Positions 8,607-19,023 are shown, counted from the first letter of the stretch. The stretch: 37,333 bases of DNA from Cyclostephanos tholiformis (GCA_036939975.1 JALLPB010000016.1:1-37333), one strand, 5' to 3'. Program-made: numbers and translations. Notes: generated by a model from the letters alone, not told the origin.

Positions 8607-11108
8607 CTACCAGTAGGCGTCGCCATCCATATATGCATCGAGTAATAAAGCATTGAGTGCGCCATCTTCTCTAGCTTGTTCGAACTTTCTCTCAAATGTC
8701 TCTTCGTCATCATCTTCCAAGATGTTGTATTTGTCTAGAATCTGTTGGCGTATCCTTTCTCTGTCGTCTTCTATCTCCTCAATTTTTTCAATACCGGGTC
8801 CATCGTGCAAGGGCGAAACTGACTGAGACATTCTTCTAAGATCAATATCGACGTCTTCATAATTTGCAATGGCTTCCTCCAGCTCGGATCGGACATCTCG
8901 TCTTTCTTTCTGAGAATATGCTTGCATTTCCAATGTGGACCTGGACCATCTTTCATCTGCATCGTATCGAACAGGAGTTCCAACTGTCGGCAGGAATACT
9001 CTGGTGTAGGTCTCCACCCATGCAGTGGAAAGGAGACATGCAACCTCAGCGTCACCACCCACACTAAGCGGCTCGATGCTACCGAAATTCTCTCCTAGGA
9101 ACCGATCCACATCTTCTTTGCCTTCTTCTTTCATCAGGATATGCGCAAATCCATGTTTCTGGGCTGGAAACACTTTAACCATGTAATCTTTTATTCTAGG
9201 GTCTTCGTCCAAACACTCTTTGAGTAGCATAGCATCGTCAGGAGTAGCCCCTGGCAAAATATCGTCTTCTGCAAAGACCGCCAAGACAGCTACACTTCGA
9301 TCCTTTCCACTCTCAAACGTACGAAATCCCTCGTTCGCTTGACCAAATAGCTTTCTTGCATCGTAGCGAGTGGGATACCACACCACGGCAGCGACAGGAT
9401 CCACGTGTGGTGGAGGTGGTCGGTCGCCGAAAGCGTCCTCGTAGTAGGATGATGGGCCGCCGACGTACCACCCTGCTGCTGCCTCTAACGCTCTCCCACC
9501 TCCGAAACAAGTCCCCCACACAGCGATGCAAGACACAGCGTATCTCTCTCGAAGGACGGCCGCGGCCGCACGGATATCCACATCGATCCTCCTATCTGGA
9601 TGCATATCTCTCCATTCTTCATAGGTCTTTCCATCTCGATTCCTTTCCACGCCAACTTCGTCAAGATGGGTGTCAGTGGACCATGGGTTTCCGCGGAATA
9701 AATCGGGCGCCAGCACCACCACCGGTTGACACTCGAAGGCTATCTTATCCGCCAACGCTTGAGTATTCTCCGTGAAAGGGCCATACACGTCAGACAAAAG
9801 CAGAACTCCCTGCACCTCCGCCGAGGACAGTTGGGCTCCAGTGGGAGTGTAGACGCCCCAGTCTCCATAATCACGTTCGATCGAACCATAGGTTGTTCCG
9901 GGGTCAGTAGCATCCTCCTCGCCGTCTGCCTCATCCGGCCGAATGAGTCCTCGCTTAGATTCCATTTCACGCTTCCTCTGGATGGCATACACCTCTTCCT
10001 CCACGGAGGGATAGCCCCTCGACGCTGTCTCGGCATCAGAGCTCTTTGCAGGAGTACTAGCATGTTGTCCTCCACGAAGGAAACTCTTCAGGGAGTCACG
10101 CGAACCCACGACGTAGGCTTGAACTACTGTGTTACTGCTTCCCCTATATTCGATGATGGTACGCGATAATCCATCAACGACAATGGACCGTCCTTCATAA
10201 TCATCTACTATCCTAGCATCATCTCCCCATACTTCCGATGATGGAGACGATGTCTCAGAGCCTCCTTCAACGGCCGAATCCTCGATTTCCACGTCGAGTA
10301 TGGGGTTGGCATTCGCCTGGCCATTCGAACGGAATGATTTCCCGACCTCCTCGGCATCGATAAAGTCGGTAACATCCACGATGTCTGCCCCCCTCCTCTT
10401 AGCTTCGGTTACCCTCTGAGAATCATCCACAGCCCCCATTTTAGTTGACTGTTTGTTCTTATCCCTCGAATCAGCCGCGTTATTTCTCCTCGAAGCGATT
10501 GATTTGTCGTACTTGGTGTACCCGGGTCGCATCGAATCGTCCGATCTTCCTCCCGTCCGTAACGACGACGCGTTCATGGTAGTATTCTTCGTCAGCAGTC
10601 TCTCTATCAATTGCGACTTATTCCCCGTAACCTTCTTCCCCCGCAATCTCAACTGTTGCTTCAATTGCGCAATCGTCATGGGCAGTAACTCGTCGCGCGT
10701 TAGCGAATCCATCTCGTCCTCGAGGAGGAATCCATCGATTGTCGGTGGCGGCGGCAGGACTTCCATCGTCTCGACATCGTCGTCGTCGTCGTCGTCGCCG
10801 TCGTACGTTTCTCCTTCGTAACGTCGATCATTGTCATCGTCGTTTCCTCCTCCCGCCGGTGCCATGAAAAAATTCATCGATCGAGACTTGACTCGAAACG
10901 TTATGTTTTCATTCGTCGTATCATGCGACGACGACGACCGCGAGGAGGAGGGTATGTAGGCGAGTCCCCCCACCCTCGTGGAGGAGGAGGAGGAGTAGGA
11001 GGATGATGATAACGGGAATTGATGATCCCTCAACGTGAACGCCACAATATTGGGTGCCATCGTCGCGAGCAAAATGGCCACGTACTGTTTCTTTTTACAA
11101 GAGATCAT
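8607..11108 (-). CDS. Plastid-type SAP-domain / dienelactone hydrolase fusion protein
   Basis: This intronless gene encodes 833 aa from the ATG at 11106-11108; an upstream in-frame ATG at 11195 would give 862 aa but would bury the signal peptide. From the chosen start the protein opens MISCKKKQYVAILLATMAPN followed by IVAFTLR: a basic start, a hydrophobic core and an A-F junction like the diatom plastid ASAFAP site, so plastid import is likely. A SAP domain (about 143-180: PMTIAQLKQQLRLRGKKVTG) suggests nucleic-acid binding. A dienelactone hydrolase-like alpha/beta hydrolase follows at about 415-700, with the Cys nucleophile in WGTCFGGG (C534), an acid in FAEDD and a His in QKHGFAH. The remainder is acidic linker plus a charged helical tail. 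DLH family members cleave lactones or esters, but the substrate is unknown. SAP-DLH fusion is unusual to my knowledge. The promoter is shared with the divergent BRCT gene. Confidence 0.85.
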   Translation of the reverse strand: MISCKKKQYVAILLATMAPNIVAFTLRDHQFPLSSSSYSSSSSTRVGGLAYIPSSSRSSSSHDTTNENITFRVKSRSMNFFMAPAGGGNDDDNDRRYEGETYDGDDDDDDDVETMEVLPPPPTIDGFLLEDEMDSLTRDELLPMTIAQLKQQLRLRGKKVTGNKSQLIERLLTKNTTMNASSLRTGGRSDDSMRPGYTKYDKSIASRRNNAADSRDKNKQSTKMGAVDDSQRVTEAKRRGADIVDVTDFIDAEEVGKSFRSNGQANANPILDVEIEDSAVEGGSETSSPSSEVWGDDARIVDDYEGRSIVVDGLSRTIIEYRGSSNTVVQAYVVGSRDSLKSFLRGGQHASTPAKSSDAETASRGYPSVEEEVYAIQRKREMESKRGLIRPDEADGEEDATDPGTTYGSIERDYGDWGVYTPTGAQLSSAEVQGVLLLSDVYGPFTENTQALADKIAFECQPVVVLAPDLFRGNPWSTDTHLDEVGVERNRDGKTYEEWRDMHPDRRIDVDIRAAAAVLRERYAVSCIAVWGTCFGGGRALEAAAGWYVGGPSSYYEDAFGDRPPPPHVDPVAAVVWYPTRYDARKLFGQANEGFRTFESGKDRSVAVLAVFAEDDILPGATPDDAMLLKECLDEDPRIKDYMVKVFPAQKHGFAHILMKEEGKEDVDRFLGENFGSIEPLSVGGDAEVACLLSTAWVETYTRVFLPTVGTPVRYDADERWSRSTLEMQAYSQKERRDVRSELEEAIANYEDVDIDLRRMSQSVSPLHDGPGIEKIEEIEDDRERIRQQILDKYNILEDDDEETFERKFEQAREDGALNALLLDAYMDGDAYW

Positions 11109-11594
11109 GGTGTTACTGCTACCCTCGATCAATGGCGATGGACTGATTGGTTCGTGCAATGCAATCATTCCGCAGTTCGTATTGATGGCTGTCACCCTCC
11201 TCTACCTCAAGTATGACTGCGCACGTGATTGACCGTCTCTCCTGTTGCAGATGGTGCGCGCATCCAATCCATCATCATGGATCATGGCTCATGGTCGTCC
11301 ATATACACCAATCAAGAATTTCTTCAGCCTCTCTCTAAAAAAATAAGGGGGCAGGATGAGTCGAGTGGATGGAGATAGGTACGATAATAGATATAAATAC
11401 CGAGGTTTAGTTATGGATTTTCAAGTCTGATGATATAGGACGTCTGTCCGCCCCCAGCACGTAGTCTGTCGTTCACAGACCCCGCGGCACTTCCTCCGGG
11501 CGAATACCTATCAATCCAGCTATCCTCCTTCGCCACCAACAACGCAGGGATGTCAGATATCACATTATTTGCGCTGTAACGCGGAAGATAAATC
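11109..11594. promoter_or_regulatory. Divergent promoter region, SAP-DLH / BRCT genes
   Basis: The 486 bp between two divergent starts should carry both promoters. I see no clear TATA box or Inr. If the SAP-DLH transcript starts upstream of 11195, the in-frame ATG at 11195 could give a minor N-extended form. Confidence 0.45.
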
Positions 11595-12419
11595 ATGGCC
11601 GACGAAGGCGATAGCTGTGCCGGGAGGAACGACATGAAATCCGGCGATGGACCCGCTACCGCGGCTCGATCCTCCCCGCCGCCCGATGACGGCGCATCCG
11701 GAACTACCTCGAACGCCAGACGCGGTAGGAACAAACGCAAGCGCAAACGCCCCTTTTCGACGACACGCCCGAAGGAGGGTAACGAAGCCACTGCTACCCC
11801 GCGCGGCGACGGTAGTTTATTCAACGGCCTCATTGTTGCCTTATCCGCACTCGAATCGAAGCACGACCATCCGAGGGATGGAGTCACAATCCACGACTTG
11901 GTCAACGATGACAATGTCGACGACCCATATCGAAATTACAAAACCCTCAAGCAACTGTTGACGACGCTCGGGGCCACCGTATCACCCCAGGTGCACAAAC
12001 GAGTGCATTGCCTCATATCCACCGAATGCGCCGTGCGGAATCTGACGCAGCGCGTCAGACAGGCGTACAGGCGCAATGTAGACGTCGTCGACGCATCGTG
12101 GGTGAAGGACTGCAGGGAGATGGGAACGAGGGTCGATATTGGCAATTATCTTTGCAATGATTTAGTAAAATGCCTACTGGCGGAGAAGGACGTAAGAGAC
12201 GGAGGATCGACGGAGAAAATCCGTGCGAGTAGTAGTTATGACGTCGGCCATGTGGATGATAATGCAGGTTGGTCCATCCCCGTGGAGTTGGATTGTTGCT
12301 GTGTCTGCCACGAGAATGGGGACGACGCATGTCCTTGGTGTACGGGTTCGCAACAGTGCAATTTGACGTTGGCGATGAAAGAGAAGGCGGCGAAAACTTG
12401 TACGAAGAATCCTGAATAG
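11595..12419 (+). CDS. Small BRCT-domain protein with C-terminal CXXC-CXXC motif
   Basis: This intronless gene encodes 274 aa. Residues 1-70 are disordered, with a strong basic nuclear signal (RRGRNKRKRKRP). A single BRCT domain spans about 75-186: LFNGLIVALS (beta 1), LKQLLTTLGATVS (helix and the 'G-A' turn), VHCLIST (beta 3) and the signature Trp helix VVDASWVKDC followed by DIGNYL. BRCT domains bind phosphopeptides or DNA ends in repair and checkpoint proteins. Near the C terminus CCVCHENGDDACPWC gives CXXC-X7-CXXC, a possible small zinc-binding site. The start has a good context (aatcATGG). Its 3' end converges on the next gene, 100 bp away. I cannot place it in a named BRCT subfamily. 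Confidence 0.82.
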   Translation: MADEGDSCAGRNDMKSGDGPATAARSSPPPDDGASGTTSNARRGRNKRKRKRPFSTTRPKEGNEATATPRGDGSLFNGLIVALSALESKHDHPRDGVTIHDLVNDDNVDDPYRNYKTLKQLLTTLGATVSPQVHKRVHCLISTECAVRNLTQRVRQAYRRNVDVVDASWVKDCREMGTRVDIGNYLCNDLVKCLLAEKDVRDGGSTEKIRASSSYDVGHVDDNAGWSIPVELDCCCVCHENGDDACPWCTGSQQCNLTLAMKEKAAKTCTKNPE

Positions 12420-12427
12420 GTACAATG

Positions 12428-12433
12428 AATAAA
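12428..12433 (+). terminator. Possible polyadenylation signal AATAAA
   Basis: AATAAA starts 9 nt after the stop of the BRCT gene. The close spacing implies a very short 3' UTR, consistent with the converging neighbour. Diatom polyadenylation signals are poorly conserved, so confidence is low. Confidence 0.25.
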
Positions 12434-12519
12434 TAACTTCATACGTTTACGATACGAAAATCTCGGCGGTATGGGGGAGAGAAAATGCGGGGACATGACA
12501 GACACGCGTTCGTTCGAAA

Positions 12520-15500
12520 TCAATATGCATGTGAGACGTCTATATTGACCACCGACCACAGCTGATCCGACGCACATTTCGAGAGGATGCCATCCATTTT
12601 GTAGGGGAACATATCCCGCGATGTACTTCTCGCTACCTCGAATAAATCGCTCAGACTGTTCGACCCTGACGAATATTCGAGGCAGCATCGAAGGGCCATG
12701 TGCATGGTCATCGTCGGTACTAACGCGATGAGGAACCACGCCCTCTCTTGGACGATTTGGTCCGAGATTGAATGATGACCGCCGATCTCCGGAGGTGTGG
12801 ACATCAATAGCATAGCTATCGAGGCCGAGAGTGCCCGAGGACCGACATACTCGAAAGAGACGCGTTCGACCGGACAGCCGGTTTGTTGTATGACCGCATT
12901 TTGCAAGGTTACAAGTTCTCCGCTCAATGCCGAGGACATATCAACGTCGACGCAAAGTATAACGTGAATTGCATTGTACCTTCCAGACGCTGCAAGGACC
13001 ACCAAGCGACGAATAAAAGCCCGGGCACCCCGCTGTACGCTCGATACATTCCCTCTACCATTCTGATCATTTTCCGACCAAGATGAGAGGTATTGCACAA
13101 CGGCTGCGCTATCATCGGAAAATTCAATATCTACCCCCGTTACGTCGAGTAAAGGAGAGTCAATTACTGTGATCTCTAGTGTGGAATCATCGAAACCACT
13201 ATTCTCAGACACCGAGAGAGCATTCCTCCAGCGGCCACTGGCAAGCTCCGCCACCACATGACCGAAAGTCTCGAGGAAATTTTCGGAAGTCAAAAGGTTT
13301 CTAGGAGACCGAACTTGAGACGGGGCATTTATGCTTTCGTTAGTAAGCGATGATTCATTTCCGTCGAATTCGCCGTTATCTACATCTTCATGCCTTGACA
13401 TCTCATCTATGCCCGTGGCGTTATGTTCAAATTTACGAGACTGGCCGGCCCATTGTTTACAACGTGCTTCTGTTTCGCTGCCGTGAAATGATTTCGAGTT
13501 CAGTGTGGCAAAAGAATCAGGAAATGTTTCAATTTCAGCAGGACTATAATGAGGGTCCTTAATTGCGAGCTCAGCCACGCGTTCATTCTGCGGTTTCGAT
13601 TGTTCGACAGCCCCAAGATTCTTACGAGCCTCGAGCTTGTTAGAAGGAATGATTGGGGTCATTCCTAGAGGAATAGAAGGAAGCAAAACACGTATACTTG
13701 TTTTGTTTAAACTCGCTGATGATGATTTCCGGCTCTGTTTCTCTTGAGACTCTGTTTCTGATGCTTTGCATTTCTTCGACTCGTCGTTTGGTCCATCATC
13801 TCCGAGCTTTTGCTTGCGGTGCCTTTTTATCTTCTCCTTCCTTTTTTTGTCTTTTTTCTTCTCTTTTTTGCTCTTCTTCTTCTTCTTGTGTTCTTTTAAT
13901 GATGGATCAGATTCTGTCTTACGCTTTTCGCCTCTATGATAATTATCCGGAACCGCCAAACCAATTGTACCCACAAGATGAGGGGACGAATACAAGGTGT
14001 CTACACCAACTTCAGCTACGATATTCCCCGTGCCTAAAAATGATCTGTTCGCTACCGCCAAGTCTGCGAAATAGGACTTTTTCTCAACTTCCAATTCTCT
14101 AGCCTTAGTAAGAAGATGAAGCAGCTCACCACGAGTTTTCAGGCAATTTTTGCCGAGAGCTTCAAAAGCACGCCCGCAATCCGAATCACCATTATTCGTG
14201 TCTGCCTCTTGTGCCAATCTACTTTTGAAACAGGTTGCTAGCTTTTCAATACTCTCCGTGTCGATAAAAAATTCGGTTTTACCCTTGCTCAAGTTCTTTT
14301 TGTTTGTCATGCTTGCAGTGATTTGACCCTGCCCGTGTCTAGAGGTCTTCATTTTAACGGAATACGGAGCACTACGGCCAGTTGAATTCAATTTTTCATG
14401 ACGGGCAAAAGCTTCAGCGTAAACTCGTAATACCATTGGAGTAAATAGCGCCTCATGAGCTGGCGAAGGTGAACGCCCAACTAGCGTGTTCTGATTGCGC
14501 TTGCTGTTGTGAAACTTGTCTACTTGTACCATTGAGTTATAGCGCCGCTGAAAGACGTGGGGTTCAACCACTTGATTGGTCAAAAAACCACGATAGGAGA
14601 ACTTAAAGTTGACATTCCTTTTTGATGAGCACCCAGTAAATAGCAAACAACGAATGCCTTCGTCATATAACTTTGATTTTGCATTATCACAGAAAGTATT
14701 TCTCTTCTTTTTGAGGATGTTTTCATCGAGCTCTGATAATTTTGTCGAAACCCAGCTTCCCGAACTATAACATGCAAACCACGGAGCAACTGGATAAGTG
14801 GAACATTGTTCCTGAAGAAACTTGATATCACCTTTCTTTATTGTCTTGGGGTCGTGTTGCACATGAGCGCGAATGGCTGATGCAATCGCAGTTGGCATTG
14901 GATCCATACGCCTAGATATGGGTGCGTTACTTCCAGCGCATACTCCGGTGCTGTTCTCAACAATGCATTCAGGAAGAAAGAGGGAAGTGACCCTGCTTGA
15001 ATTTACCAGATTCTTCAGAGCGAACATGTTGCTCACGCGAGAAGGAGATTCTACGAAGTGCTTCTGACTCACCCCTCCACTTTGTCTACCAGCTATGATC
15101 ATTAGTTTTCTTGGGCTAGTTAACATGTCATACAACAGAGGTAGCTTCAGATTCGAAGGGAGGACACTTTTCTTTGCATTATCCTTCAACAGCTGGTCTC
15201 CTTTGCCTAACAACATTTCTCTCAACAACACTGGTGTATTGATATCGGTATCTAACCTTATCTTTCGTGGTTGAAACTTCATGGAACTCATCGAAGCCCT
15301 AGTCTCATAGACTGATAGTAACGATTCAAGTGAGTCATCCTCCTCGTTGGATTCTTTGCATATCTTCAATGGTGTGGAGAAGAACTCGAGGTGACGGATG
15401 TCTTTAGGTTGATGAAGGGACACTTCCAGAGACTCTTCAAACCGACCCGGGCGTTGAAGGAGTGTTATTATCGAGCTTGCATTGAACATTTCATACAGTG

Positions 15501-17038
15501 ACATCATTCGTTCATGAATCATGCGCTCATTTTTAGGAAGAAGTAAATGTTGCGGATCAAACTCGGGGTCTAACCTGATAGTGTATCTCCTTGTGCTATC
15601 AACCAGAGCTAGAACACCTGTTTGCGCCATGTCTTTATCAGTGTCATTGTATGTAGCAGTGATCCGAAAATTGTCAGTGATCTATGAAGAAAGTTGGATA
15701 ACGTGTCAAAAGAAAAAAATCGCAAGGTATAAGCATAGTGTGCACGGCGTGCATGACCGGCCATACAAATAGAGCTGATTTAATACAGTCACCTGGCCCA
15801 TACTGCTATCATCATCAAAAGGAACGCAATCTGACAACAACTTGTTACCGCACTTTTTGCTTGACCTGGAAATGCCGTACACGCTAGCATCAAATGAGGG
15901 CTCAGCAGACAACGTGCCCAAGTTTTCAGCACGAGCCCTGATCATTCCAAGACCGTCGCTCGTCGTAGTAAAAAGTTGAGGTCTAAACGACCTCTTGACA
16001 TAACTTGCAAAACTTGTATTAGCACACGATATGAGTGACTGTAGACTGTAGACTTTCGCAAAATCATCGGGATCATGCCTGAGATAGATCGAGGTTGTAG
16101 TTGGCATATCATTCACGTGCTGAGTCCAAATCTGAGAATTAAGTGCGTTTTCTTGATCTGGGTCGAGATCGAGGCAGGAGTCGTCAAAATCGCAGAAGCC
16201 GCTAGTGCGTCCGTAGACAACTTTCATAGTTTCCGCGAATGTAGCTCGATGCGGCACCTCATAAAACCCGCTCTGCATTGGTTCATCCGATGAGACCCCA
16301 AAGACGTGGCCGCTGGTAGAATCGAACCTCGACCTGCCAGTTTCCAATGACGCAATCACGGCGTCGAGTTTCTTGTCGACTTGGTCCGAGTATAATTTGG
16401 CGTTATCCGCCAAAAGTTTCGGCAGCTCCTGCGCGATGGGAATCTTATTTCCCCTGACCGGCCCATTCGTTACCGGCTCGATCGATCGAAATGTACATTC
16501 AGAAGGATGGACGGCTGCGCCAAGCATGTCCATGCACCAAAGGATACGGGCCCTTGAGCCATCCCTCCTCTTATTGGCATCTGCATTTGACTAGAGCGTA
16601 AACCAAACGAGCAGAGATAATGGAAATCGTGCTCGAATTATGAACAACGAATAAATTGTTGGATTTTGAGGTTGACTGCTGGAGAATGACACAAGCACTC
16701 ACTTGTTGGGCTAGTCCAAGGGAATCGACATTGCTTTCATCCAAACGCACGTGAACTTTTCCGGTAGTTTCGTAATCGACATCATCGATCCTACCATCGT
16801 TCGCGCGAGGCGTGCTATCAGTTTTCTTCTCGCCAGAGCCAAGGGGGGGATCGCCTCGACCACCCGCCGGACCAATGCTATCCTCGGATTGCGACGTCCC
16901 ACGACGACGGTCGCAAGGTGTCGATGATAGATTCGGCAGCGAGCGGAGTGCTATCCGGTGAGCGAGAATTTCACGCTTCGTGGCGACAATCTCTCGCGCT
17001 CTGGAGTGATAGTCAATGCACAGAGGGCGGAATTTCAT
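12520..17038 (-). CDS. Three-exon large protein, candidate SHOC1/ZIP2-like (XPF-fold) meiotic factor
   Basis: Hand splice model: exon 1 17038-16703, intron 16702-16591 (GTGAGT...CTCTAG), exon 2 16590-15793, intron 15792-15682 (GTGACT...TTCATAG), exon 3 15681-12520. Both junctions are phase 0 and the frame stays open for about 1431 aa. The protein begins MKFRPLCIDYHSRAREIV, has a Lys/Arg-rich nuclear signal at about 970-1003, disordered Ser/Glu-rich middle parts, and an alpha/beta-looking C-terminal domain (about 1176-1350) followed by a helical tail (about 1354-1431: ERAWFLIALVPTMTMHMALR). The N-terminal M-x-x-R-x-L-x-I-D-Y pattern and the tail resemble what I recall of plant SHOC1 (a ZMM crossover protein with an inactive XPF-type nuclease plus helix-hairpin-helix domain). 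No ERKxxxD nuclease motif is visible, as expected for SHOC1. That identity is a weak inference; the gene and its splicing are well supported. Confidence 0.7.
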
Positions 17039-17396
17039 GGTTTTGGTATTGTTGTGAAGCCACCCCTGATGAAAACATCGTGCAATAAATATACAAGATC
17101 AGAATCAAGTGTCGTCAGTTTTGGGATATTTCAAATACTATATTATTTATTAAAATTTTACAATATTGTCGAGATGAGTGTACATACTCATAAAAAACAT
17201 TTGATTTTTACTCTGTAGTAATGTAAAGTCCAACATACCTAGTATGAAATGCAATAATAATATGGATTTTACTATGGATTTTATCATACCATACCCACTG
17301 GGAGCTTGGCCCTCAAGGCCAAGGTTGATAGTGGACGAAAATCCAAAATCCTTCTGACTAGATTAATAACTCCATCTCTGAGAAATTCTCTCAGTT
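17039..17396. promoter_or_regulatory. Divergent promoter region, SHOC1-like / Rad60-type genes
   Basis: This 358-bp AT-rich spacer separates the divergent starts at 17038 (-) and 17397 (+). The AT-rich tract at 17115-17165 and the 'tatta(tt)' runs are the only conspicuous features. No specific site was recognised. Confidence 0.45.
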
Positions 17397-18944
17397 ATGT
17401 CTAACACGTTTCCCCTCCTTTCCACTGGATCGACGGATGAATATGAGACGGATGATTATTCTCCGTCGTTGTCGTCAGCGGCCGAGGAGGAGGAGGAGAC
17501 GGCCGCCACGGGGCGCCGTTCGCGCGCGACGACGACGTCACGGGGATGTCAAGCCTTCAAAGGAAAGGGAGACGGTCGTGGCAGCGGCGGGGCGTCGAAA
17601 GGCGTCAAAAATACTGGTCAACAACGGCGCGCCAGTCCGCCTTCGTCGACGTGCAATGATGGAGTCAGAGGTAATAATGACAGTGCCACAGGGGAAAGGG
17701 GCAAAATAAATTGCGAGTTTCATCTTCCTGGCACTGGCCCTGATTCCATCGATTGCGTGGGAAAAATGAATGATGTCAAAAACCAAAAAAGCCAGAATGA
17801 TTTGTCGAATGCCAGAAACGACGAAGACGACGATGACGACGATGACGACGACAGCGATCCGTTCGCCAACCTCTCCCGATTCCAAGGCAACAAGCGACGC
17901 AAGTTGCCTAGTGGGAACAGTTCCGCTTCTAACTCCTCCGACGAGGACGACGAGTCAGTCCGTGAAGATTCGGATTTTACCAGTAACTCCTCCTCCTCCT
18001 CTGATGGGTACACCACGAAGAAGAAAAATGTACCCCGTTCGTTCTCTGCTGCAAAACCTGCCACGAAAGCCACTGTCAAATCATCTTCTGCTAAGAGTAA
18101 GTCCGCGAATTCGAATGATGCAGATTCGCATTTGGACAGCGATAGTAGCATCAGTATCGTCGAATTCATGGGACTGGCTCCACGAAGGAATCCATCGAGG
18201 GAAACGAGGAGTTCATTAAGGACGCAGACTGTGGCGAGGTCAGCAGGAACTACATTGGTTAAAAAGAACTCAATGGTGGATAAGATAGAGTCAACAACTG
18301 ACAGCGGCCTGATTGAAATGCTCTCCGATGACGACGACATTATCTGCGGCACATTCCGTCAATCGCCGAAAAAACGATTTCCTTCTCCAGCATCAGCTGT
18401 GGCGGCGGCAGCGGCCCACAAAAAGAAGGAAGAGCAACATGACCCACAAGTGCGCGCGGAATCCCAAGCAGCGTTGGTAAAGGGAAGAATAGCACGTGAG
18501 AGATTGAAGGCCGCGCAGCAGTACAAGGCAAAGGAGCTGGGTCTGCCACCACCACCATCACTCCCTCCGATGGCATCATTTCATCCAAATCCTTCTCAAA
18601 ATGCCGCGCTGGTCAAAAAGACAGCAACTGTGGTCAAACAACCCTCGGCAGTGACTACAACTGTCTACTCCGGCCCTACTATTCAATTAACGCTACAATA
18701 TTCTCATCCAAAGACTAATAAGAATTCCAAATCCAACATCAAAATTAAGACGGATCAACCGTTGCAGCATCTGTTGGACGCATTCAATTCGCAACAAAAA
18801 CAAATAAATGAGGGGAACTCAATACTGTGCATCACCAATGCAACGTTCGATGGAGAGAAAATCAACATGACAAAAACTCCAAGTTTTTATGATATGGAGG
18901 ACTCGGATTTGGTGGATGTGGTAGTAATGGTTGTTGAGGCTTGA
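17397..18944 (+). CDS. Rad60/Esc2/NIP45-type SUMO-like domain protein
   Basis: This intronless gene encodes 515 aa. The C-terminal ~90 residues (about 425-515) form a Rad60-SLD/SUMO-like fold: IQLTLQYSHPK (beta 1), KSNIKIKTDQPLQHLLDAF (beta 2 and helix), then ILCITNATFDGEKI and the final DMEDSDLVDVVVMVVE strand, with no C-terminal Gly-Gly for conjugation. The N-terminal two thirds are disordered, Ser/Asp-rich and basic. Two hydrophobic-acidic SUMO-interaction-like motifs are present, SISIVEF (about 251-257) and LIEMLSDDDDII (about 305-316). Fission yeast Rad60, budding yeast Esc2 and animal NFATC2IP act with SUMO machinery and Smc5/6 in genome maintenance in the nucleus; the same role is inferred here. 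The gene converges with the SET gene, 79 bp apart. Confidence 0.82.
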   Translation: MSNTFPLLSTGSTDEYETDDYSPSLSSAAEEEEETAATGRRSRATTTSRGCQAFKGKGDGRGSGGASKGVKNTGQQRRASPPSSTCNDGVRGNNDSATGERGKINCEFHLPGTGPDSIDCVGKMNDVKNQKSQNDLSNARNDEDDDDDDDDDSDPFANLSRFQGNKRRKLPSGNSSASNSSDEDDESVREDSDFTSNSSSSSDGYTTKKKNVPRSFSAAKPATKATVKSSSAKSKSANSNDADSHLDSDSSISIVEFMGLAPRRNPSRETRSSLRTQTVARSAGTTLVKKNSMVDKIESTTDSGLIEMLSDDDDIICGTFRQSPKKRFPSPASAVAAAAAHKKKEEQHDPQVRAESQAALVKGRIARERLKAAQQYKAKELGLPPPPSLPPMASFHPNPSQNAALVKKTATVVKQPSAVTTTVYSGPTIQLTLQYSHPKTNKNSKSNIKIKTDQPLQHLLDAFNSQQKQINEGNSILCITNATFDGEKINMTKTPSFYDMEDSDLVDVVVMVVEA

Positions 18945-18978
18945 TTGCGCGGAATTTCGCGCAGTCTTTTCCTCTTCT

Positions 18979-18984
18979 AATAAA
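18979..18984 (+). terminator. Possible polyadenylation signal AATAAA
   Basis: AATAAA lies 35 nt after the stop of the Rad60-type gene, within the 79-bp gap before the 3' end of the convergent SET gene. Spacing is plausible for a short 3' UTR, but the hexamer alone is weak evidence. Confidence 0.3.
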
Positions 18985-19023
18985 AGTACATGGTTTTTTA
19001 TATTCAGGGATGTAGAAGTGGCG

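Noticed and set aside
17720..18352. 210-codon minus-strand ORF opposite the Rad60-type gene
   Set aside because: Ser-rich antisense shadow of Asp/Glu-rich coding repeats.
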